A DNA stretch of 64,000 nucleotides from JAIOPA01 sp964655175 (GTDB taxonomy: Bacteria > Eisenbacteria > RBG-16-71-46): positions 24,971-88,970 of the forward strand of contig CAZZLY010000003.1 in NCBI GenBank assembly GCA_964655175.1. Reading direction: 5' to 3'. Of the stretch, positions 8,526-17,717 are shown piece by piece. Position 1 is the stretch's first letter; each line of letters opens with the position of its first letter. Under the pieces are notes generated by a model that saw only the letters and a list, made by a program, of their open reading frames with translations, did not search any database and had not been told where the DNA came from. A program made the position numbers and the translations under genes.

Positions 8526-9143
8526 ATGATCCAGAAGTTGGCCCTCGCGCTGTTCCTGTTCATCTCCGCCGTCATCCTGGGCGTGCTCGTCCTGGCCTCG
8601 ACCCGGCCGAGCGCGTACGCGGTCGAGCGCAGCATCGTCGTCGCGGTGGCCCCGGAGACCGTGTACGAGCTGGTCGCCGATCTGCACCGGTTCCCGGAGT
8701 GGTCGCCGTGGCAGGACCTCGATCCGGCGATGCGCACGGATTGGTCGGGGCCGGCGACCGGGCCCGGCGCCAGCTATCACTGGGTCGGCGACGACAAGGT
8801 GGGCGAGGGGCGCATGACGCTGCGCACGCTCACGCCGCCGCGCGAGGTCGCGATCGCCCTCGACTTCCTCAAGCCGTTCGCCGCCTCGAGCGACCTGCGG
8901 TTCACGTTCACGCCGGTCGTCGGCGGCACGAACGTGACCTGGCGCATGAGCGGCCGCAACAACTTCATGGCCAAGGTGATGACCCTGTTCGTGGACATGG
9001 ACGCCGCGGTCGGGCGCGACTTCGAGAAGGGCCTGGCGCGGCTGGAGCGTCTGGCCGAGCAGACGCCGCCCCCGGCCCCCGCGGGGGTCGCCGCCCCCGA
9101 CACCACCGACGGGGCGTTCCCCGACACCGCGCTCGCGCGCTGA
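8526..9143 (+). CDS. Membrane-anchored SRPBCC (START-like) protein
   Basis: A 205-residue protein. An N-terminal hydrophobic helix (residues 5-26) anchors or exports it. The rest is a polyketide cyclase/START-like fold with the entry signature VAPETVYELVADLHRFPEWSPW, and it ends in a Pro/Ala-rich tail. Members bind hydrophobic ligands; the ligand is unknown. A clear promoter-like sequence precedes the gene, and the YebC gene follows with its own promoter-like sequence. Confidence 0.82.
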   Translation: MIQKLALALFLFISAVILGVLVLASTRPSAYAVERSIVVAVAPETVYELVADLHRFPEWSPWQDLDPAMRTDWSGPATGPGASYHWVGDDKVGEGRMTLRTLTPPREVAIALDFLKPFAASSDLRFTFTPVVGGTNVTWRMSGRNNFMAKVMTLFVDMDAAVGRDFEKGLARLERLAEQTPPPAPAGVAAPDTTDGAFPDTALAR

Positions 9144-9186
9144 ACCGCGGCGCCGCGAGGCGCGGCGGGCTCCGGACCGCGCGGCG

Positions 9187-9216
9187 TTGTGCGGGGCGCG
9201 GGCCGCACGCTATCCT
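9187..9216 (+). promoter_or_regulatory. Candidate promoter for the YebC gene
   Basis: TTGTGC (9187-9192), an 18-base spacer and TATCCT (9211-9216), about 65 bases upstream of the ATG at 9282. Confidence 0.5.
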
Positions 9217-9281
9217 GAACGGCCGCCGCGCGACCCCGCGCGGCCCCGACGTCGCAACCCCACCTTCTCCGGGAACGGACC

Positions 9282-10004
9282 ATGGGACGCATCTTCGAGA
9301 CCCGTAAAGCCACGATGTTCGCGCGTTGGGACCGCATGTCCAAGATGTTCTCGCGCATCGGCAAGGAGATCACGATCGCGGTGAAGAAGGGCGGTCCGAA
9401 CGTGGACTCGAACCCCGCCCTCAAGCGCGTCATCCAGAACGCGCGCGCCGCGAACATGCCGAAGGAGAAGGTCGAGAACGCCATCAAGAAGGCGTCCGGC
9501 CACGACACCGCCGGCTACGAGGAGATCCTGTACGAGGGCTACGGCCCGCACGGCATCGCCATCCTCGTCGAGTGCGCCACCGACAACATCGTGCGCACCG
9601 TGGGCAACATCCGCCATCACTTCAACAAGGGTGGCGGCAACATGGGCAACACGAACAGCGTCTCGTTCCAGTTCAAGCGCATGGGCGTGTTCCGCTTGAA
9701 CCCGGCCGGGCTCGACGCCGAGTCGCTGGAGCTCGAACTGATCGACTTCGGTCTCGAGGAGATGGGCGAGACCACGGGCGAGAAGGGCGAGCCGCAGCTC
9801 ATGCTGCGCTGCGCGTTCAGCGAGTTCGGGCATCTGGCCAAGGCGCTCGAGGATCGCAAGATCACGCCGATCTCGTCGGAGCTCGAGTACATCCCCGGCA
9901 CGCCCACCGAGCTGCCCGAGGAGCAGGCCAAGGAAGTGCTCAAGCTCGTGGACATGCTCGAGCAGGACGACGACGTCCAGAAGGTGTTCCACAACCTCGC
10001 CTGA
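9282..10004 (+). CDS. YebC/PmpR-family regulator (TACO1 family)
   Basis: A 240-residue, full-length YebC/PmpR protein. The N-terminal helical domain includes KEITIAVKKGGPNVDSNPAL and MPKEKVENAIKKASG, the classic family signature. The GP(H)GIAILVECATDN segment begins the central domain, and the C-terminus is acidic. Family members bind DNA as transcription regulators or help ribosomes through polyproline stretches, so either role is possible. It stands alone with its own promoter-like sequence and is closed by a strong hairpin. Confidence 0.95.
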   Translation: MGRIFETRKATMFARWDRMSKMFSRIGKEITIAVKKGGPNVDSNPALKRVIQNARAANMPKEKVENAIKKASGHDTAGYEEILYEGYGPHGIAILVECATDNIVRTVGNIRHHFNKGGGNMGNTNSVSFQFKRMGVFRLNPAGLDAESLELELIDFGLEEMGETTGEKGEPQLMLRCAFSEFGHLAKALEDRKITPISSELEYIPGTPTELPEEQAKEVLKLVDMLEQDDDVQKVFHNLA

Positions 10005-10020
10005 TCGTCCCGTCGCGTCG

Positions 10021-10064
10021 CACGAACGAGGCCGGTGCGGAGTCCCGCACCGGCCTCGTTCGTG
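10021..10064. terminator. Strong bidirectional hairpin terminator
   Basis: A perfect 20-bp inverted repeat (arms 10021-10040 and 10045-10064) around the 4-base loop AGTC. It lies between the convergent yebC-like and aminopeptidase genes. It has no T-run, so termination may depend on stem stability or another factor. Confidence 0.85.
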
Positions 10065-10082
10065 TCTCACATCGCGTGCGGC

Positions 10083-12803
10083 TCAGTCGAGGCGCACGAA
10101 GCGCTGCGTGCGCGAGGTCCCGTGGCTCGTCAGACGCGCCCAGTAGAGGCCGGGCGCGGTGGGGCGTCCGGTGGCGTCACGACCGTCCCAGCGGACCTCG
10201 TGCGGCCCCGCGGCGAGCGTGCCCTGCGGCAGCACGCACACGCGCCGCCCGCTCGCGTCGATCACCTCGAGCGTCACCGGCCCGGGCTGCGGCAGCGTGA
10301 AGCGCAGCGTGGCCTCGCCGTGCGCCGGGTTGGGTCGCACCGGCGCGAACGACAACGGCGCGGCGGCGGGATCGCGACCCACCGCCACGCCCGAGACGGG
10401 CTCCTGGAACCAGGTCCCCAGGATCGTGTTCACGTTCGACTTGGCGAGCGTGTGCGTCCAGCGATAGGGCCGCCCCGAGACGAACGCGAAGCGTCCGCCG
10501 TTCGGGCGCAGGCCGGCGCCGCCCAGCGGGGTGCGGATGACGCCGATCCCGCGCTGCGGCGTGAAGCCCGAGGTCGCCTTGAACAGCAGGGCCGTGTCGG
10601 TGCGCGTGCGCGTCGTATCGAACAGGCTGCACAGGCTCTGCGCGGCGGTGCGGGTCATGGCCACGAGCCCCGGGCGGGTCGCGAGGCAGTCGGTCAACGT
10701 CGCCCCGGTGTTCGTGAACGTGATGCCCAGATACGTGCGCAGCGAATCGGTCACGAACACGTCGCCCTGCCGTGCCATGAGCAGCACGTTCCCGCCCGCA
10801 CGCAGGTACGACAGGATCGGCGTCTGCACCCACGAGTCGAGGTCGCCGTTGAAGTTGTTGCCGATCCAGATCACGTTGCGGTAGCGCCCGATCACCCCCG
10901 GCGGCACCGGGCCGTGCCCGAGCGGGGTGGGCAGCGTGGCCGGGTAGCCGGCCGCCGGGGCCGCGAAGTGGTCCCAGAAGTCGATCGGGTAATCGCCCTG
11001 CAGCGCCTTGTCCGTGTACGCGGTGGTGATCTCGGTGCCGTAGTTGGCCCAGTCCACGCCGTTCACGACCAGCACCGCGCGATCGAACGTCGGATGCGAG
11101 ATCTCGTACTGGATCTGACGCAGCAACCAGTCGTCCGGGTCGAGCGCGACGTCGGTCGGCTCGGCATCCACGTGCAGCGTGAACGTCTGGCTGGCGAGCG
11201 AGTCCTGCACGACGAACGTGCGCGGGCCCGCGGTCGTGGTCACCCGCACGTCGATCGGCATGGTGAACAGCTGCCACGACTGCGTCTGGCGCAGCGTCAA
11301 CGTGACGTCGTAGCCGCCGCCGCCCGCCGCCGCCGACCACGCCAGTGAGTACACCGGGTAGTACTCGCCGTACACCCACTGCTGGAAGTACTTCGTGAGG
11401 TCGCGGCCGCTCACCGCCTGGAACGCGGCCTGCACGTCCTCGGTGGTGCCGGTGCCGTACGCGCGATCCTGTCCGTAGCGCTTGAGCCCCGCGAAGAACA
11501 CCGTGTCGCCCAGCACGTGCCGCAGCATGTGCAGCACCCACGAACCCTTGTTGTAGGACAGGTTGGAATCGAAGATGCGGTTCTCGTTGGTGGCGTCCGG
11601 CACGTAGACCGAGCCCGCCCCGTAGAAGCGATTGAGGTTGATGTCCGCGTGGTACGCCGCGGCGCCGCCGACCGCCTCCGACCACAGCGCCTCGGAGTAG
11701 GTGGCGAAGCCCTCGTTGACCCAGATGTGATGGAAGTCGCGACAGGTGACCGCGTCGCCCCACCACTGATGGCCGAGCTCGTGCGCGACGACGGACTCGT
11801 TGAACGTGCCCAGACTCGTGCAGGTCTGGTGCTCCATGCCGCCGCCGAACAGGAACTGCGAATGGCCGTACTTCTCGTCGAGGAACGGGTACTCGCCGAA
11901 GTCCCCCGCGAACGCCCCGATCATGGTCTTGACCTTGGCCTGCACCGCCGCCGCGCCCGCCACGCTCTCGGGGAAGTTGTAGAAATCGAGGCGCATCGAA
12001 TCGGTGGGGGTGGGGCGGTACCAGTCGGTCGTGAGCGTGTAGGGATAGCTCTCGATCGACACGAGGTAGGTCGCGATCGGGTGCGACTCGCGCCAGATCG
12101 TCGTCGCCGTCACGCCGTTGTCCGCGGAGGCGAGCAGACGGCCGTTCGAGGCGGTCACGAGGCCGGTGGGCACGGTGAACCGGATGTACACGGAGTCGGC
12201 CTTGTCCTCGGGGGCGTCCTTGCACGGCCACCACGTGCGCGCGCCGTACGGCTCGGACAGGCTCCAGATGAGCGGGCGCGCGTTCGCGGTGGTGAACCCG
12301 AACGACGCGGTGCCCGGCGTGCCGTGGTAGGTCACGCGCACGTCCAGCCCCTCGCCGGTGGCGTAGGTTCGATCCAGGTTCACCGTGAGCAGGTTGGTCG
12401 CGCGCGTCCACGTGACCGCGGTGCCGCCCGACGTGATGCCGTCCACCACCATGTTGGCGGCCAGATCCAGGTCCATGGTGGTGAGCGGACCGCTCGTGAC
12501 CGTGGCCTGCACGCGCACCGTGCCCGACACGGTGGACGTGCTGGTCGCGAAGCTCAGGTCGAGGGCGTAGCCGCGCACGTCGTAGGCGAGCTGGTTCGCG
12601 GTCGCGGGCGCCTGGATCGCGAACGTGCGCTGCAACTGGTGGGCCTTCCACGCGGCCAGATAGGGCGCCACGTCGGCCTCGTCCCGCACCTCCACCGTGC
12701 CGTCGGGCAGGGGCGGGAACGTCACCGGCGCGGCGCTGACGGGGGCGGCCACGAGCAGGGCGAACAGGAGCGACGACAGGGCGGCGAGGGCGCGACGCGG
12801 CAT
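10083..12803 (-). CDS. Secreted M1-family zinc aminopeptidase with FlgD-like C-terminal domain
   Basis: A 906-residue protein. The Sec signal peptide is MPRRALAALSSLLFALLVAA. The M1 metallopeptidase core follows: HELGHQWWGD supplies the zinc site HExxH (about residues 341-345), and NEGFATYSE supplies the third zinc ligand. GGMEHQT stands where M1 enzymes have the exopeptidase GXMEN motif. After the peptidase and a large insert, the last about 90 residues (FAPVRPNPAHGEATLRF, then GLYWARLTSHG) form the FlgD-Ig/type IX-like sorting module common in FCB-group secreted proteins. The start at 12803 was chosen to begin the signal peptide. It probably degrades peptides outside the cell or at its surface. 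Confidence 0.92.
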   Translation of the reverse strand: MPRRALAALSSLLFALLVAAPVSAAPVTFPPLPDGTVEVRDEADVAPYLAAWKAHQLQRTFAIQAPATANQLAYDVRGYALDLSFATSTSTVSGTVRVQATVTSGPLTTMDLDLAANMVVDGITSGGTAVTWTRATNLLTVNLDRTYATGEGLDVRVTYHGTPGTASFGFTTANARPLIWSLSEPYGARTWWPCKDAPEDKADSVYIRFTVPTGLVTASNGRLLASADNGVTATTIWRESHPIATYLVSIESYPYTLTTDWYRPTPTDSMRLDFYNFPESVAGAAAVQAKVKTMIGAFAGDFGEYPFLDEKYGHSQFLFGGGMEHQTCTSLGTFNESVVAHELGHQWWGDAVTCRDFHHIWVNEGFATYSEALWSEAVGGAAAYHADINLNRFYGAGSVYVPDATNENRIFDSNLSYNKGSWVLHMLRHVLGDTVFFAGLKRYGQDRAYGTGTTEDVQAAFQAVSGRDLTKYFQQWVYGEYYPVYSLAWSAAAGGGGYDVTLTLRQTQSWQLFTMPIDVRVTTTAGPRTFVVQDSLASQTFTLHVDAEPTDVALDPDDWLLRQIQYEISHPTFDRAVLVVNGVDWANYGTEITTAYTDKALQGDYPIDFWDHFAAPAAGYPATLPTPLGHGPVPPGVIGRYRNVIWIGNNFNGDLDSWVQTPILSYLRAGGNVLLMARQGDVFVTDSLRTYLGITFTNTGATLTDCLATRPGLVAMTRTAAQSLCSLFDTTRTRTDTALLFKATSGFTPQRGIGVIRTPLGGAGLRPNGGRFAFVSGRPYRWTHTLAKSNVNTILGTWFQEPVSGVAVGRDPAAAPLSFAPVRPNPAHGEATLRFTLPQPGPVTLEVIDASGRRVCVLPQGTLAAGPHEVRWDGRDATGRPTAPGLYWARLTSHGTSRTQRFVRLD

Positions 12804-13044
12804 GGGCAGGGGTCCCGGGGTGGTCGTGCGAGACGCGGAGCGATGCGGGGGCGCGACGGAGGCGCGCCGACCGGGAAGCCTAGCATCCGCACGGGGGCGG
12901 ACCCCAGTGCGGAATGCGGCGGCGCGCACGGCCCCGCCCCCGGGGGACCGCACTCAATCCCACCTCCGGACCTGCCGATGACCCCGGGACCGGCCTCGGG
13001 GACCCCCGCGGCCGCGATCCCCCCGAAGACCCCGCGAGGACACG

Positions 13045-13614
13045 ATGACCGGTGACGAGACGTTCCGCGGCCGTGAGTACACGGCCCTGATGACCGAGGC
13101 GCGCGACGTCGAGCGCACGGCGCAGTTCGTGGGGGCGGCCGCGGTGCTCACCGCGTGCGTCCTGCTGTCCTCGGCCGTCACCACGCGCCACCCCGGGCTC
13201 GCGCTGCCGGTGCAGCTCTGCGCCGCGCTCGGCGCGTTCGCGTTCACGGTCGCGCGCCATCGCGTCACCGAGATCGCGACCTACCTGCGGCGGACGTACG
13301 AGCAGAACGGTGAGGCGCAGTGGTTCACCGACCGTGCGTCCCGCCCGAGCGCGACGTGGCCGAACGTCGCCATGATGGTGCTCACGCAGACGCTCAACGT
13401 GACCGCGATCGTGTTCGCCTGGGTGCACGCGAACGTGTCGCCGCACGCCGACCTCGTGTCGGGCGCGGTGACGCTCGTGGGCATGGCGTTCATGGTCCAG
13501 GCGCTGCTCGAGCAGGCCCGTGGCGAGGCCGTGCCGCAGGCGGTCGCGTTCACGCCGCCGCAGCAGGGGCTGCGCGAGGTGCCGCCGCCGCGGCGCACCA
13601 GCGGCATGCGCTGA
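13045..13614 (+). CDS. Hypothetical membrane protein with four helices
   Basis: A 189-residue protein of unknown family. Two hydrophobic helices lie at residues about 28-68 and two more at about 104-155, with a basic stretch between them and a Pro-rich, charged C-terminal tail. It starts with MTGDETFRGREY; CGAGGA upstream is a weak ribosome-binding site. It converges on the tatP-like gene across a hairpin. No catalytic motif was recognised. Confidence 0.7.
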   Translation: MTGDETFRGREYTALMTEARDVERTAQFVGAAAVLTACVLLSSAVTTRHPGLALPVQLCAALGAFAFTVARHRVTEIATYLRRTYEQNGEAQWFTDRASRPSATWPNVAMMVLTQTLNVTAIVFAWVHANVSPHADLVSGAVTLVGMAFMVQALLEQARGEAVPQAVAFTPPQQGLREVPPPRRTSGMR

Positions 13615-13633
13615 GGCCCACCGTTCCTCACGA

Positions 13634-13666
13634 AGAGGCCCGGATGCCGATGGCATCCGGGCCTCT
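13634..13666. terminator. Hairpin terminator between convergent genes
   Basis: A 15-bp perfect stem (13634-13648 with 13652-13666) around the loop GAT, placed between the convergent stops at 13614 and 13688. It can serve both strands. Confidence 0.8.
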
Positions 13667-13687
13667 CGTGTCGACGGTGCGCGGCGG

Positions 13688-14719
13688 CTACTTGTGCGAG
13701 GCGCGGAACGCGTCGCGCTCCTTGCGCGCGAGCAGCAGGATGTCGTTGGGGATGCGCACGCCCGCCATGCTGTTGGCGAAGTCCTCGGCGACACTGCGGA
13801 ACTGCGCCGCGTTGGCCGGCGTGATCGTCATCACCTTGAGCCCGCGCTTCTTCATCTCGGCGACCGCCGTCGTGTCCTGACGCGGCACCTCGATCTCGAG
13901 CTTGCGCTCCATGCGGTCGCAGGCGGCCTGCACCTTGGCGCGGTCCGCCTCGGGCAGCTTGTTCCACGCCGCCTTCGTCATCACGAGCCCGCCCACGAGC
14001 GGTGCCATGCCCATGCCGACCATGTTCGGCGTCTGGCGGTACCACTGCAGCGTCAGGCCGAGCAGCGGCGTCGTCGGGTAGGCGTCGATCATGCCGGTCT
14101 GCAGCCCCGTCATGATGTCGGTCGCGGCGAGCGGCACGACGTTGAAGCCCTTGGCCTTCCAGATGACGGCCATCTTGTCGTCACCGGCCCAGATGAACAG
14201 CTTGGTCTTGCGCATGCCCTCGACCGACTCGACCGGCTGCTTGGTGAAGAAGTACACCCAGCCGCCGTGGCCCCACGACAGCAGCACGAAGCCCTTCTCG
14301 TCGAGGCGCTGCTTGAGCGTCGGCTCGAGCTTGGCGAGCGTCGCGTAGAGCTCGGGGTACGAGGTGAAGAACATCGGCACGTTGAAGACGTTGAACGACG
14401 GGTCGATCGAGGCGAGGCCGGCGGTGGTGATGGCGGCCGCCTGCAGCTGCCCGATGCGCATCTTGCGCACGACGTCGGGCTCGTCACCGGCCACGCCGCC
14501 GGGGTACACGCGCAGCGAGACGCGGCCCTGCGTGGCGGTGGACCATTCGGTGCCCATGTCGCGCAACGCCTTGTCCCACACCGAGCCCTCGGGCACGAGC
14601 GTGGCGAGCTTGACGACGGCGCCCTGGGCGGCCGCGGGCCGCGGCAGCGCGAGCAGCAGCGTCGCGAGCACGAGCGTGACGAGTGACGGGAACGACCAAC
14701 GGGACTTCGGGACGATCAT
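13688..14719 (-). CDS. TRAP-type periplasmic solute-binding protein (DctP/TatP-like)
   Basis: A 343-residue protein with signal peptide LVTLVLATLLLALPRPAAAQ. The mature part has the DctP fold. VVKLATLVPEGSVWDK opens lobe I. GMRKTKLFIWAGDD lies in lobe 2, and the hinge region contains LQTGMIDAYPTTPL, where DctP proteins carry the ligand-binding LQTGVVDG loop. It overlaps by 4 bases (ATGA) with the upstream TatT-like lipoprotein gene. That pairing is the TPAT arrangement described for Treponema pallidum Tp0956/Tp0957, in which TatT trimers bind TatP. The ligand is unknown; hydrophobic ligands have been proposed for the family. No DctQ/DctM membrane subunits are in the window. Confidence 0.9.
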   Translation of the reverse strand: MIVPKSRWSFPSLVTLVLATLLLALPRPAAAQGAVVKLATLVPEGSVWDKALRDMGTEWSTATQGRVSLRVYPGGVAGDEPDVVRKMRIGQLQAAAITTAGLASIDPSFNVFNVPMFFTSYPELYATLAKLEPTLKQRLDEKGFVLLSWGHGGWVYFFTKQPVESVEGMRKTKLFIWAGDDKMAVIWKAKGFNVVPLAATDIMTGLQTGMIDAYPTTPLLGLTLQWYRQTPNMVGMGMAPLVGGLVMTKAAWNKLPEADRAKVQAACDRMERKLEIEVPRQDTTAVAEMKKRGLKVMTITPANAAQFRSVAEDFANSMAGVRIPNDILLLARKERDAFRASHK

Positions 14720-15684
14720 CGGTTCTCCTGGGTCGTGGTGGTGTCGGCTTCGGTCGGGGAGGCGTCATCGAGGAAGAACTCGTCCTGGCGGGCGAGGAGC
14801 GCCTTGGCCTTGCGCTGCAGCACGATCGTGGCCAGTCGCTGCCGGGGGTCGCGGTCGGGGTCGAACGTGAGCGCGTGCTCGAGCAGACGCACGAACTCGG
14901 CGCGGTCCTGCGTCTGCACCGACACGCTCTGCGCCAGCGTCACGTACGGCGAGGGGCGCGATTCGTGGGCGATCTCGAGGGCGCGCGCGAAGTGCCGTCG
15001 CACGCTCTCCGGCGTGCCGCCGCCACCCGGGATCGCATCGAGCACCATGGCCGCCTCGTGGAACGCGCCGGCCTCGTAGCGCTCGTCGAGCACGAGCCCG
15101 CGTTCGACGAGCGCGCGGATGGCCGAGAGATCCGCCAGCATCTCGGGCTTGTCCTTGCCCAACGAGATCGCCGAGCCCCAGCTGGCGGCCGTCCAGTAGA
15201 GCGCGGGCAGGTCCTGGGCCGTCAGGCGCGCGACGGCGCGCTCGGGGGCGAGCGCGAGCGAGTCGGCGATGCCGGGATGCCGCCGTGCGAGCGCGCGCAG
15301 GCCGTAGCCGCGCGCGCGCACGAACAGCTTGAACGCGCGCTCGTGCAGCGCGGTCGCACGCGCGTAGTCGGTGTTCACCAGCAGGTCGCCCTCGGACTGC
15401 ACGAACGCGAACGCGTACTGCGTGTAGCCCTGACACAGCGCGAGCAGCAGGCCCTCGTGATCGGGGATCGTCGCGAGCAGCGACTCCATCGTCTTGAGCC
15501 CGAACGGCAGCGCGTCGCGCACGAGCTCGGGATCGTCGTCGGTCGCGAACACGTCGGTGCCGGTCGTGAGCGAGTTGGCGACGCTCTTGACGGCCATGCG
15601 CTTGAGCGAGCACCCGGGCAGCAGGGCGAGCGCGGCGATCGTCGCGAGGGCGGCGAGACGGCGGGGCAGCGGGGACGTGGTCAC
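14716..15684 (-). CDS. tatT: TatT-like TPR lipoprotein of a TRAP system
   Basis: A 322-residue lipoprotein. It has a lipobox LLPGC near residue 24 after a short hydrophobic leader. The body is all helical and TPR-like (ALCQGYTQYAFAFVQSE, then repeated ALEIAHE-type helices), as in the T component of TPAT transporters. GTG at 15684 was chosen because GGAGGAG stands 5 bases upstream and the leader then has normal length; the open frame extends further without a signal. It is translationally coupled to the binding-protein gene. It should sit in the periplasm on a lipid anchor and dock the binding protein. Confidence 0.88.
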   Translation of the reverse strand: MTTSPLPRRLAALATIAALALLPGCSLKRMAVKSVANSLTTGTDVFATDDDPELVRDALPFGLKTMESLLATIPDHEGLLLALCQGYTQYAFAFVQSEGDLLVNTDYARATALHERAFKLFVRARGYGLRALARRHPGIADSLALAPERAVARLTAQDLPALYWTAASWGSAISLGKDKPEMLADLSAIRALVERGLVLDERYEAGAFHEAAMVLDAIPGGGGTPESVRRHFARALEIAHESRPSPYVTLAQSVSVQTQDRAEFVRLLEHALTFDPDRDPRQRLATIVLQRKAKALLARQDEFFLDDASPTEADTTTTQENR

Positions 15685-15751
15685 AGGGACTCCTCCGGGT
15701 GCACGGCCCGGACGCACGGTCGGCGTCCCTGCCGCGGTGTTCTGACCCGCC

Positions 15752-15757
15752 ACGCTA
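15752..15757 (-). promoter_or_regulatory. Candidate -10 box for the tatT-tatP pair
   Basis: TAGCGT on the minus strand, 67 bases upstream of the GTG at 15684. The same hexamer occurs upstream of the prepilin peptidase gene (17694-17699). No convincing -35 box was found. Confidence 0.3.
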
Positions 15758-15792
15758 GCGTGCGCGGGGCGCGCTCGGCAAGCCTGCGCGGT

Positions 15793-16791
15793 TCACCAGC
15801 GCAGCGCGCAACCGGCCCACGCGAAACCCGCCCCGAACGCCGCGAGGACGACGAGGTCGCCGTCGTGGATGCGGCCCGCGTCGCGCGCCTCGGTCAACGC
15901 GATCGGGATGCTCGCGGCGGTCGTGTTGCCGTAGCGCTCGATGTTCTGGAACACGCGTTCGCTCGGCACGCCCAGACGCTCGGCGACCGCATCGCCGATA
16001 CGACGGTTCGCCTGATGCGGCACGATGAGGGCGACCTCGTCCAGCGTGTGCCCGCTCCGACTCAACACCTCCTGGATGACCTCGGGGAAGCGCGTCGTGG
16101 CGTTCTTGAACACCTGCCGGCCGTTCATCTGCGGGTACTGCCGACCCGCGGCGAGCATCTCGGGGGTGACGCGACCCGCCTCGCGCGACGTCGGTGCCTC
16201 GCACCACAGTTCGCGCGCGAGCGCGCCCTCGCTGTGCAGCGCCCACGACAGGATCCCGCGCGGCGCCTCGCACGGTTCGACCACCGCGGCGCCCGCGCCG
16301 TCGCCGAACAGCACCGCCATGTCGCGCCCGCGCGTGCTCAGGTCGAGCCCGGTGCTCTGCACCTCGGCGCCGATGACGAGCACGCAGCGATAGCGGCCCA
16401 TGCGCACGAACGCGTCGGCCACCGACAGGCCGTACAGGAACCCGCTGCACGCGTTGCGCACGTCGAGCGCACCCACGGTGCCCAGGCCCAGCTGCTGCTG
16501 TACGAGCACGCCGTTGCCGGGGAACATGTAGTCGGGCGTGGTCGTGGCGAAGATCACGAAGTCCACGTCGGCGGCGGTGCGGCCCGCGTCGGCGAGCGCA
16601 CGGCGCGCGGCCTCGGCCCCCAGGTCGCTCGAGCCCGTGCCGGGATCCACGAAGTGGCGCTCACGGATGCCGGTGCGCTCGACGATCCACGCATCGCTCG
16701 TGTCCATGAGCGCGGTGAGGTCGTGGTTGGTGACCGTGCGCGGCGGGACGTGGAAGCCGAGACCGGTGAGGCGCGAGTGCAGGGCGGACAT
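15793..16791 (-). CDS. fabH: 3-oxoacyl-ACP synthase III (KAS III)
   Basis: A 332-residue thiolase-fold enzyme of normal FabH length. The catalytic triad is visible: Cys115 in RNACSGFLYGL, His259 in VPHQANRRIG and Asn289 in RYGNTTAASIP. GDGAGAAVVEP is the conserved glycine loop. FabH condenses acetyl- or branched acyl-CoA with malonyl-ACP to start fatty acid synthesis. No other fab gene is adjacent, so it may be a second copy serving a special lipid or a beta-lactone/olefin-type route. The housekeeping role remains most likely. Confidence 0.93.
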   Translation of the reverse strand: MSALHSRLTGLGFHVPPRTVTNHDLTALMDTSDAWIVERTGIRERHFVDPGTGSSDLGAEAARRALADAGRTAADVDFVIFATTTPDYMFPGNGVLVQQQLGLGTVGALDVRNACSGFLYGLSVADAFVRMGRYRCVLVIGAEVQSTGLDLSTRGRDMAVLFGDGAGAAVVEPCEAPRGILSWALHSEGALARELWCEAPTSREAGRVTPEMLAAGRQYPQMNGRQVFKNATTRFPEVIQEVLSRSGHTLDEVALIVPHQANRRIGDAVAERLGVPSERVFQNIERYGNTTAASIPIALTEARDAGRIHDGDLVVLAAFGAGFAWAGCALRW

Positions 16792-16871
16792 GGCGGGCTC
16801 CGAGGCGAGGGACCGTGGGGAACGCGGCGAGCATCGGGACCCCGGGGGGCCGCGTCAACCGCGTGCGGCGG

Positions 16872-17654
16872 TCAGCGCCGCAGCAGCGCCAGATAGGCGT
16901 CGACCCAGCCCTGGCCCCACAGGTACGCGGCCATGGCGGCGGGCGCGAGGAACGTGCCGAACGGTAGTGCGGTGCGCATGTTCCCGCGGCGCGTGGCCAT
17001 GAGCACCAGACCCACGAGCGAGCCGCCGAACGCCGCGAGCGAGATGGTCACGAACGCCCCGACGGGTCCGGTGAGCGCACCGAACATGGCGCCCAGCTTC
17101 ACGTCGCCGCCGCCCATGCCCTCACGCTTGAGGACCTTCTCCCACAGCCACAGGAACAGCCACAGGTAGCCCGCGCCCACGACGATGCCCAGCAGCGCGT
17201 GCCGCAGGCCCGGGCCCAGTGCCGCCGCCACGAGCGCCAGCAGCGTGCCGGGGAACGTGAGCGCGTCGGGGAGGAGCTGCACCTCGAGGTCGATCATGAA
17301 CAGCGCCACGAGCAGCACCCCCCACAGCAGCACCGGGGCGAGCGCGACGGTCCATCCCAGCTTGAGACCGATGAGCACGGCCCACGCGGCACAGGCGAGT
17401 TCCATGAGCGGGTAGCGCACGCTCACGCGCGCGCCGCACGTGCGGCAGCGGCCCAGACTGAAGAGCCAGCTGAACACCGGGACGAGGTCGAGCGGCCCCA
17501 GCACGCGACCACACGCGGTGCACCGGGAGCGACCGGCGACCCACGACTGCTTGCGCGGCAGCCGCCACGCGAGCGCGGTCATGCCACTGCCCAGCACGGC
17601 GCCGAGGACCGCGAGTATGGTGAGACCGAACAGGGTCAGGTCGGAAGGGACCAC
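16872..17654 (-). CDS. pilD: Prepilin peptidase / N-methyltransferase
   Basis: A 260-residue A24-family membrane protease. The N-terminal domain has the four-Cys zinc-type motif (C45, C48, C70, C73), normally needed for the methyltransferase half. The catalytic aspartates are D122 (MIDLEVQLLPD) and D184 (MGGGDVKLG). About seven to eight hydrophobic helices are present. It should cleave and methylate the class III prepilins encoded at 22-24.7 kb. It is placed downstream of the pilus operon but separated from it by a divergent small gene. Confidence 0.95.
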   Translation of the reverse strand: MVPSDLTLFGLTILAVLGAVLGSGMTALAWRLPRKQSWVAGRSRCTACGRVLGPLDLVPVFSWLFSLGRCRTCGARVSVRYPLMELACAAWAVLIGLKLGWTVALAPVLLWGVLLVALFMIDLEVQLLPDALTFPGTLLALVAAALGPGLRHALLGIVVGAGYLWLFLWLWEKVLKREGMGGGDVKLGAMFGALTGPVGAFVTISLAAFGGSLVGLVLMATRRGNMRTALPFGTFLAPAAMAAYLWGQGWVDAYLALLRR

Positions 17655-17693
17655 GACGGCGGGTTCTCCTTGAGAGGGCGGACCGACGGGGCC

Positions 17694-17699
17694 ACGCTA
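17694..17699 (-). promoter_or_regulatory. Candidate -10 box for pilD
   Basis: TAGCGT on the minus strand, 40 bases upstream of the pilD start; identical to the hexamer upstream of tatT. No -35 box is clear. Confidence 0.3.
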
Positions 17700-17717
17700 C
17701 ACGATAAACCCCGCTCC

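Noticed and set aside
13045..13614. The four-helix protein as a DctQ membrane subunit for the TatP/TatT pair
   Set aside because: Size and helix number fit, but it is convergent to the pair, separated by a terminator, and lacks DctQ sequence features.
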